Part shown: piece by piece, positions 58,871 through 64,000 of the stretch
How positions within the stretch are numbered: position 1 is the first letter of the stretch
Layout of the letters: each line of letters starts with the position of its first letter
Origin: Granulicella rosea
Lineage (GTDB): Bacteria > Acidobacteriota > Terriglobia > Terriglobales > Acidobacteriaceae
NCBI RefSeq assembly: GCF_900188085.1
Contig: NZ_FZOU01000001.1
Coordinates: 1,302,001 to 1,366,000, forward strand
Direction: 5' to 3'
Length of the DNA stretch: 64,000 nucleotides
The notes under the pieces: model-generated
What the model was told of the DNA's origin: nothing
The model's input: only the letters and a program-made list of their open reading frames with translations
Database searches by the model: none
Made by a program: the position numbers and the translations under genes

Positions 58871-60130
58871 TCATGCCGACAAATTCTGTGTCTTCTTTTC
58901 CATCACGCGCGACTGCGTGGAGGCATAGATGTCCAGCATGCGGTCGATCTTCTTCTCCCAGTCGAAGACCTGCACCAGGCGCCGTCTGCCCTCGGCGCCG
59001 AGTCGGTTGCAAAGATCTGTATTGTCCATCAGGAGGCCCATTGCCTGTGCGAAGCCAGCGACGAGAGAGTCCTCGCTGCCGGGTTCGACGAGAATCCCGC
59101 AGTCGGGGGTTACATAATCGGCGGGTCCGCCCCAGGCCGTTGCGATGACCGGTTTGCTCATGGCCATGGCTTCGAGCACGACTGCGCCGCCGCACTCATA
59201 GATGCTGGGCAGCAGCAGCGCACGGGCCGCGCCCAGTCGTTTCGCGCACACATCCTGCGGTTGAAAGCCGAGAAAGCGGACACGATCCTGAACGCCCAAC
59301 TGCACCGTCAGCGCCTTCCACGCAGCTTCCATCGGGCCGCCGCCGATCACATCGAGCTGTGCGCCGGGCGTGATTGCAAGCGCGCGGATGGCGATGTGCA
59401 ACGCCTTCCAATCTACCAGCCGCCCGATGAAGAGGAAGCGCTGCGGCTCGTTCGCGTCGCGTGTCGCCGGCTTCGTGCTCCACTGCGCAAGATCGACCCC
59501 GTTCTCCGGAAGCTCGATGACCTGACCGCGCAGACCGCTGGGCAATGCCTGCCGCGTACGCTCATTCGCAACCAACACGACCGCGGCGTTACGCTTGCCG
59601 GGGAGTACTGCGTTTACGATATTCGAGAACGAACGGCCGAGTGCGATGGCTGCACGGCTGAAGGCCGACTCCGCATGTTTGAAGGCGGGCGGATAATCCA
59701 TGCCGCCGTTCAGCGGGCCGATGACCACCGGCGCGCCCAGCCCTGACATCAGCGAAGGGAAGCGCGGCGAGACGGGGATGGGCTGATGCACGACATCGAC
59801 ATCGTGGTCGCGCACAAGACGCTTGACGATGCGGCGCTGGCAGAGCTGCGTCAGCAACTGGTTTGCGAGGCCGAAGGTCGCCTCCGAGATGCGGCGCGGA
59901 AAGATGCGGCTGACCTGATAGATGACCTTGTGGAGGGTGAGGTCCTCGACGAAGATGAGGCGTTCGAGTTCTTCGGGGAAGAGCTCGATCATCTCCGGCC
60001 GCGTGCGGCTGTGTACGACCAGCCACGCCTCGACGCCTCGCTCGCGCAGTACGCGGAAGTAGTGGTAAGGCAGGATGGCCTCGCCGCCGAAGCGCTTCGA
60101 GGCGTGCTCCGCAACGATCGCGACGCGCAT
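58871..60130 (-). CDS. Glycosyltransferase family 4
   Basis: 419 residues from ATG 60130, two bases after the stop of the preceding gene. GT-B elements: MRVAIVAEHASKRFGGEAILPYHYF, VDVVHQPIPVSPRFPS, FLFIGRLVDWKALHIAIRAL, VIGGGPMEAAW, and IYECGGAVVLEAMAMSKPVIATAWGGPADYV. It acts on a lipid- or peptide-linked acceptor in the cytoplasm. It closes the NRPS-led operon (NRPS, GT, GT), so it may glycosylate the peptide product. Confidence 0.88.
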   Translation of the reverse strand: MRVAIVAEHASKRFGGEAILPYHYFRVLRERGVEAWLVVHSRTRPEMIELFPEELERLIFVEDLTLHKVIYQVSRIFPRRISEATFGLANQLLTQLCQRRIVKRLVRDHDVDVVHQPIPVSPRFPSLMSGLGAPVVIGPLNGGMDYPPAFKHAESAFSRAAIALGRSFSNIVNAVLPGKRNAAVVLVANERTRQALPSGLRGQVIELPENGVDLAQWSTKPATRDANEPQRFLFIGRLVDWKALHIAIRALAITPGAQLDVIGGGPMEAAWKALTVQLGVQDRVRFLGFQPQDVCAKRLGAARALLLPSIYECGGAVVLEAMAMSKPVIATAWGGPADYVTPDCGILVEPGSEDSLVAGFAQAMGLLMDNTDLCNRLGAEGRRRLVQVFDWEKKIDRMLDIYASTQSRVMEKKTQNLSA

Positions 60131-60132
60131 GG

Positions 60133-61116
60133 CTAGCCCGCTCCAAAGAGCTGGTAGTAGCCCAGGCTGCGCAGCATCTGCTTGGCGCGCTGTTCGCGGC
60201 CATAGTGTGCGGGGGTGAGTTCGGTGAAGGGCTGAACGACGCCCGCTTCGAGACGTTCGGGGCCAGGCGAGAGCATGCCCGCCTTCTCGGCTTCGGGCAG
60301 CCACCATTTGGCTTCGCCGCCGGCGTGGAAGCACTTCATCTGCGACCACGGCTCGGACTTGAGGATGCGCAGGCCTTTGAAGCCGATCTTGCGCATGACG
60401 CGCTTGGGCTGCGTACGATGCCAGCAGGACCACAGCTTCGGATCGAGATAGCCGCCGCCCTCGCGCATGGCGATCGCCGCCCACACGATGGCTTCGACGT
60501 GCATCATGCGCGGCAACGTGGCGCCGCCGGCGAGCGTGCCCAGCAGCCACTCGATCCAGTCGAGGTCCGTGCCCTGCTCGGCCGCGCGCCAGTGCGAAAC
60601 GCCGATGTCGACGTGGTGCGCGAGCGGAATCTTCGCGTCCATGGCGTTGCGCACGATCTCGGGCGGCAGCAGGCAGTTGGGCTTCTGCCACATCAGCAGC
60701 AGGCCCGTCTCGGGCGTCTTCTCGAAGCGGAAGACGTTCGGGAAGTAGAGGTCGGGGTCGAGCAGCACAAGCTCTTCGCCCGGCTTCGATAGCAGCAGAG
60801 GATCGGTGACTTTACGCCAGCAGGGATGCCCGTGGCGAAAGGCGCGCAGGTTCGGATAGCCGCCGAAGAGCTCCGCTTCGCGGTCGTTCAACTCGGCCTC
60901 CGCAGTGACGCTCCAGCGATGGCGCGGCTGCGGCGAAAGGGAGAGCAGCGCCTCGGTCAGCGCCTGCTTGTCGGCCTCGCTGTCCGTGACGAGATGAAGG
61001 TCGAGGTCTTCGAAGCTGTTGCGCAGCAGGCTTTCCAGCGCATAGTGTGCATAGCCGAGCGAGCGCGGCGACAGCACCATGTAGACCTGGCGCAGAGGTG
61101 CGGGAGTCAGCATCAT
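60133..61116 (-). CDS. GT-A-fold glycosyltransferase-like protein of unknown specificity
   Basis: 327 residues; ATG 61116 overlaps the NRPS stop (ATGA). VYMVLSPRSLGYAHYALESLLRNSFEDLDLHLVTDS is a GT-A-like start and LVLLDPDLYFPNVF supplies a D-x-D. RAFRHGHPCWRKVTDPLLL and the AHHVDIGVSHWRA segment are shared with nucleotide-diphospho-sugar transferases of unknown type. No standard GT family is recognised. Its coupling to an NRPS thioesterase end suggests it modifies the peptide or a shared surface product. Confidence 0.65.
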   Translation of the reverse strand: MMLTPAPLRQVYMVLSPRSLGYAHYALESLLRNSFEDLDLHLVTDSEADKQALTEALLSLSPQPRHRWSVTAEAELNDREAELFGGYPNLRAFRHGHPCWRKVTDPLLLSKPGEELVLLDPDLYFPNVFRFEKTPETGLLLMWQKPNCLLPPEIVRNAMDAKIPLAHHVDIGVSHWRAAEQGTDLDWIEWLLGTLAGGATLPRMMHVEAIVWAAIAMREGGGYLDPKLWSCWHRTQPKRVMRKIGFKGLRILKSEPWSQMKCFHAGGEAKWWLPEAEKAGMLSPGPERLEAGVVQPFTELTPAHYGREQRAKQMLRSLGYYQLFGAG

Positions 61117-64000
61117 ACCTTGCTCCCATATTGTTCGCGTCCGGCGCGTGCAACCTGTGCCGTGTGGGCCAGCTTCAGCGCGTCGCGCAAGCCTTCGGCC
61201 AGCACGTCGATGCCGGGTTCGAGGAAGATGCGTTCATGGTCGCCGGGCAGGTTGCGCACCTCGACGCCGCGTTTGAAGATGGTGTTCCAACCCAGCTCGC
61301 GCGGCGCGTTCGGGTCGTCCTGCTCGGTCGCGCGGAAGAGGGTCAACGCGCCGTCGTATGGTGTGAGCTTGTAGTTCTTCGCGGCTACGTAGTTGATGTC
61401 GGTCGCGCTCTTCATGAAAGAAGGAACCGACTTGAACTTTAGTGCCGCGGCGACGAAGACGGAGTAGCGAATGGCTCGCGTGACGATCTTCTCCTTCGTG
61501 TAGGCGATGCGGTCGCGCATGCTGAGTCGCGAGGTGTTGCCCTTGTACTGGCCCATGCGGCGGTTGATCTTCGACTGCATGGTGATGGTCTTCGAAAGCT
61601 CCGCAAGATAGTCCTGCGACTTCGAATCGAGCATGCCGAGCATCGCAACCTGCTGGCCCGCGGCGCGCAGTTGATGCGCCATCTCAAGCGCCATGGTGCC
61701 GCCGAAGGAGTAGCCCAGCAGATAGTAAGGGCCCTGCGGCTGCACCTGACGGATCTCTTCGAGATAATGCGCCGCCAGATCCTTCATGTGGAGCAGTGCG
61801 GGCTTCCTGCTTTCGAGCGCCTGCGCCTGGATGCCGAAGACCGGCTGCTCGCGACCCATGCGCATGGAGAGCGTGTAGAAGTTCACGATGTTGCCGCCGA
61901 TGCCATGCACGATGAACAGCGGAGGCCGCGTGCCGTGCGGCTGAATCGCAACCAGTGAAGACGACGTGTTCGGCGAGAAGCGCGTACGCACCAGGTCCGC
62001 GACCGACTCGATGGTCGAAGCCGAGATGAGGCTGGCCAGTCCGAGGTCGAGAGCGTAGACGCGGTTCATGTGATTGATCAGCCGCAGCGCAGCCAGCGAA
62101 CCCACGCCGAGAGAGAAGAAGCTGGCGCGCGTGCTGATCTTCGGGATGCCCAGCGTCGACTGCCAGATCTCGACCAGTTGGCGCTCCACCATATCGCGCG
62201 GCGCGGTGAACTCATGCGGGGGCAGCGCCTTCAGGGCGAGGCCGCTGTCGCCGGCCTTCGAAAAGACCTCGGGCAGATGCTTGCGATCGATCTTGCCGTT
62301 CGGCGTACGCGGGAAGGCTTCGAGCACGACTACGGCGTTGGGGCAGAGGTAGTCCGGCAACTTCGTGCGCAACAGCTTGTTCAGTTCGTTGACCAGCTCC
62401 GGCTCGGTCTCGTGTTCGGTCGCCTCGGGCGAGACCACATAGGCGACCAGCCGCGTGATGGGGCCGGCGTTGTCGGTCGCCTCGACCTGCTGGTGGACGA
62501 CCACGGCCTCATGCACCTTCGCATGCAGGCTCAGCACGGCTTCGATCTCCCCCAGCTCCACGCGATAGCCGCGAATCTTTACCTGGAAGTCGCTGCGGCC
62601 CAGAAGCTGCATCAGGCCGCTGGCGTTCCACATGGCAAGGTCGCCGGTGTTGTAGATGCGGCCTGGCGCAAAGGGGTTCTTGATGAACTTCTCGGCCGTC
62701 AGCTCGGGCCGGTTCCAGTAGCCGCGCGCCAGTCCCGCGCCGCCGATATACAGATCGCCCGCAACGCCCACCGGCACCGGCCGCAACTGCGTGTCGAGGA
62801 TGTAGAACTGCGTGTTCGCGATCGGTGGACCGAGCAGCATTGGCCCTGTGCCATGCGTGACGCGGGTTGCCGAAGACCAGATGGTCGTCTCGGTCGGGCC
62901 ATAGACGTTCCACACATCGTTGCTGCGTTCAAGCAGTTTGTTCGCCAGCTCACGCGGCATGGCCTCGCCGCCGCACAGGACTTTCAGCGGACGCTCGCCC
63001 TTCCAGCCGGCGTCCATCAGCATGCGCCATGCGCCGGGCGTTGCCTGTAGAACAGTCGCCTTGCTTTGTTCGAGCAACCCTGCAAGCTGGTTGCCGTCGT
63101 TTACCTGTACGTCGGTTGCGATGATGAGGCGTGCGCCCGTCAGCAAAGGCAGCATCAACTCCAGGCCCGCAATGTCGAAGGCCAGCGTCGTAATGGCGAC
63201 CAGCGTGTCCTTTGCGGTCAGTCCGGGCTTGCGCTCCATCGAATGCAACAGATTCATGAGCGCGCGATGTTCGATGGCGACGCCCTTGGGGCGACCGGTC
63301 GAGCCGGAGGTGTAGATGACGTAAGCCAGTGCGTCCGGACCGGTCGGTACAGGCAGCGTGATGGCGCCGATGGGACCGCTCTCGGGGGGCAGCGAGTTCA
63401 GATCGAGCACGGTCGCAGTGGTCTTGAGGTCCAGATTCTTCGAAGTCCGCGTGAGCAGGAACGCCATCTTCGCGTCTTCGACCACCATCTGTAGGCGGTC
63501 GACGGGATGCCGCGGATCGAGCGGAACATAGGCGCCCCCGGCGATCAGCACAGCCAGCACCGCGCCCAGCATCTCGGGCGAGCGATCGACGCAGATGCCG
63601 ACGAGTGATCCGGGTTTCAGCCCAAGGCGCACGAGCCTGCCGGCAAGCCATGTGGCATAGGTGTTCAGCTTGGCGTAGGTCCAGCTCTGGCGGCCGCAGA
63701 CGACCGCGACATCGACCGGGTTCGACTCCGCGCGACGCATGAAGATCGACTGGATCGATTCGAACTCGCCGAAGTCGACCTCGGTCCGATTCCAACCATG
63801 CACGATCTCTTCGCGGTCGGTGGGCGAGAGCATCCAGAGCTGATCGACGCGCGCGTCGGGGACGGTCAGAGCGGACTCCAGCAGCGCGACATACAGACGC
63901 AGATATTGCTGAATCGTCGACTGCCGAAAGTGCTGTGGGTTGTACTCGAGCTGCAGCCGCGGTCCTTCTTCAGCCCGGTCCACGATGGCGAACATCAGCT
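61113..64000 (-). CDS. Nonribosomal peptide synthetase, terminal module (C-end, A, PCP, TE); N-terminus beyond window
   Basis: About 960 residues are visible. The first 55 are the end of a condensation domain. An adenylation domain follows with LAYVIYTSGSTGRPKG (A3), AFDIAG (A4), VYGPTETTIW (A5), YNTGDLAMW (A7), VKIRGYRVELGEIE (A8) and NGKIDRK (A10). Reading the binding pocket by alignment with GrsA gives D-I-L-Q-L-G-V-I-W-K, close to the glycine code. The PCP (FFSLGVGSLAALRLI) keeps the Ser. The TE has YLLGYSFGGTMALEM, an Asp in GMLDSK and the His in LPGDHERIF. It would add glycine last and then release the product. The next gene overlaps its stop by four bases. Confidence 0.92.
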   Translation of the reverse strand, partial: LMFAIVDRAEEGPRLQLEYNPQHFRQSTIQQYLRLYVALLESALTVPDARVDQLWMLSPTDREEIVHGWNRTEVDFGEFESIQSIFMRRAESNPVDVAVVCGRQSWTYAKLNTYATWLAGRLVRLGLKPGSLVGICVDRSPEMLGAVLAVLIAGGAYVPLDPRHPVDRLQMVVEDAKMAFLLTRTSKNLDLKTTATVLDLNSLPPESGPIGAITLPVPTGPDALAYVIYTSGSTGRPKGVAIEHRALMNLLHSMERKPGLTAKDTLVAITTLAFDIAGLELMLPLLTGARLIIATDVQVNDGNQLAGLLEQSKATVLQATPGAWRMLMDAGWKGERPLKVLCGGEAMPRELANKLLERSNDVWNVYGPTETTIWSSATRVTHGTGPMLLGPPIANTQFYILDTQLRPVPVGVAGDLYIGGAGLARGYWNRPELTAEKFIKNPFAPGRIYNTGDLAMWNASGLMQLLGRSDFQVKIRGYRVELGEIEAVLSLHAKVHEAVVVHQQVEATDNAGPITRLVAYVVSPEATEHETEPELVNELNKLLRTKLPDYLCPNAVVVLEAFPRTPNGKIDRKHLPEVFSKAGDSGLALKALPPHEFTAPRDMVERQLVEIWQSTLGIPKISTRASFFSLGVGSLAALRLINHMNRVYALDLGLASLISASTIESVADLVRTRFSPNTSSSLVAIQPHGTRPPLFIVHGIGGNIVNFYTLSMRMGREQPVFGIQAQALESRKPALLHMKDLAAHYLEEIRQVQPQGPYYLLGYSFGGTMALEMAHQLRAAGQQVAMLGMLDSKSQDYLAELSKTITMQSKINRRMGQYKGNTSRLSMRDRIAYTKEKIVTRAIRYSVFVAAALKFKSVPSFMKSATDINYVAAKNYKLTPYDGALTLFRATEQDDPNAPRELGWNTIFKRGVEVRNLPGDHERIFLEPGIDVLAEGLRDALKLAHTAQVARAGREQYGSKV

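Noticed and set aside
1..64000. CRISPR array, rRNA operon, insertion sequence or integrase
   Set aside because: None was seen: no regular direct repeats with spacers, no transposase motifs, no rRNA-like stretches, and the single tRNA-Leu has no flanking integrase or att duplication.

Overview
The window looks like a chromosome segment of an acidobacterium, probably Terriglobia (the Edaphobacter/Granulicella/Terriglobus group). That assignment is an inference from high G+C, plant-polysaccharide and fucose catabolism, an acidobacterial-style Tad locus, ECF-sigma/anti-sigma pairs and a large exopolysaccharide (EPS) region. No rRNA, CRISPR, insertion sequence or phage module is visible. One tRNA-Leu(UAA) gene is present.

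Region 1 (1-19 kb) is carbohydrate catabolism with detoxification genes. A Tat-exported GH2 enzyme (cut by the window edge) diverges from a secreted family-4 polysaccharide lyase (rhamnogalacturonan lyase type). After a SnoaL-like protein and DNA polymerase IV comes an apparently complete non-phosphorylating L-fucose pathway (5.3-12.3 kb): L-fucose dehydrogenase, fuconolactonase, fuconate dehydratase, ketodeoxyfuconate dehydrogenase, diketodeoxyfuconate hydrolase, a FucP-type permease and an IclR regulator. The two arms diverge from an AT-rich control region holding a sigma70-like promoter and a perfect inverted repeat. An AraC regulator diverges from four small-molecule oxidoreductase/hydrolase genes, and a Tat-exported GH127/DUF1680 enzyme closes the region.

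Region 2 (19.2-32 kb) is a compact Tad/Flp pilus locus: flp, cpaA, cpaB, cpaC, cpaE, cpaF, tadB, tadC. A large hairpin lies between flp and cpaA. Two very small open frames and a DUF192 gene follow tadC. Next come a polytopic membrane protein and two tandem, convergently placed GT39-like membrane glycosyltransferases.

Region 3 (32-39 kb) carries three ECF sigma factors within about 5.5 kb, each coupled by a 4-base overlap to a different kind of partner: a zinc-finger anti-sigma factor, a small membrane protein, and an anti-sigma-like protein plus a Spy/CpxP-like periplasmic protein. A TPR/SLT lytic transglycosylase and tRNA-Leu lie among them.

Region 4 (39-64 kb) is a polysaccharide and nonribosomal-peptide region. 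It has several GT2 and GT4 glycosyltransferases, an O-antigen-ligase-like polymerase, a WecG-type transferase carrying a C-terminal STAS-like domain, a Wza-type export protein, a Wzz-type protein with a kinase-like domain lacking a Walker A and a very long Glu/Pro/Val/Ala-rich tail, two hexapeptide acyltransferases, a lipoprotein glycosidase-like protein and a CSS-EAL c-di-GMP phosphodiesterase. Among them are a type II thioesterase and a 4'-phosphopantetheinyl transferase. At the right edge is the terminal module (C-terminal end of C, then A-PCP-TE) of an NRPS, translationally coupled to a glycosyltransferase. This suggests a glycosylated peptide or peptide-decorated surface product, and it is the most unusual part of the window.
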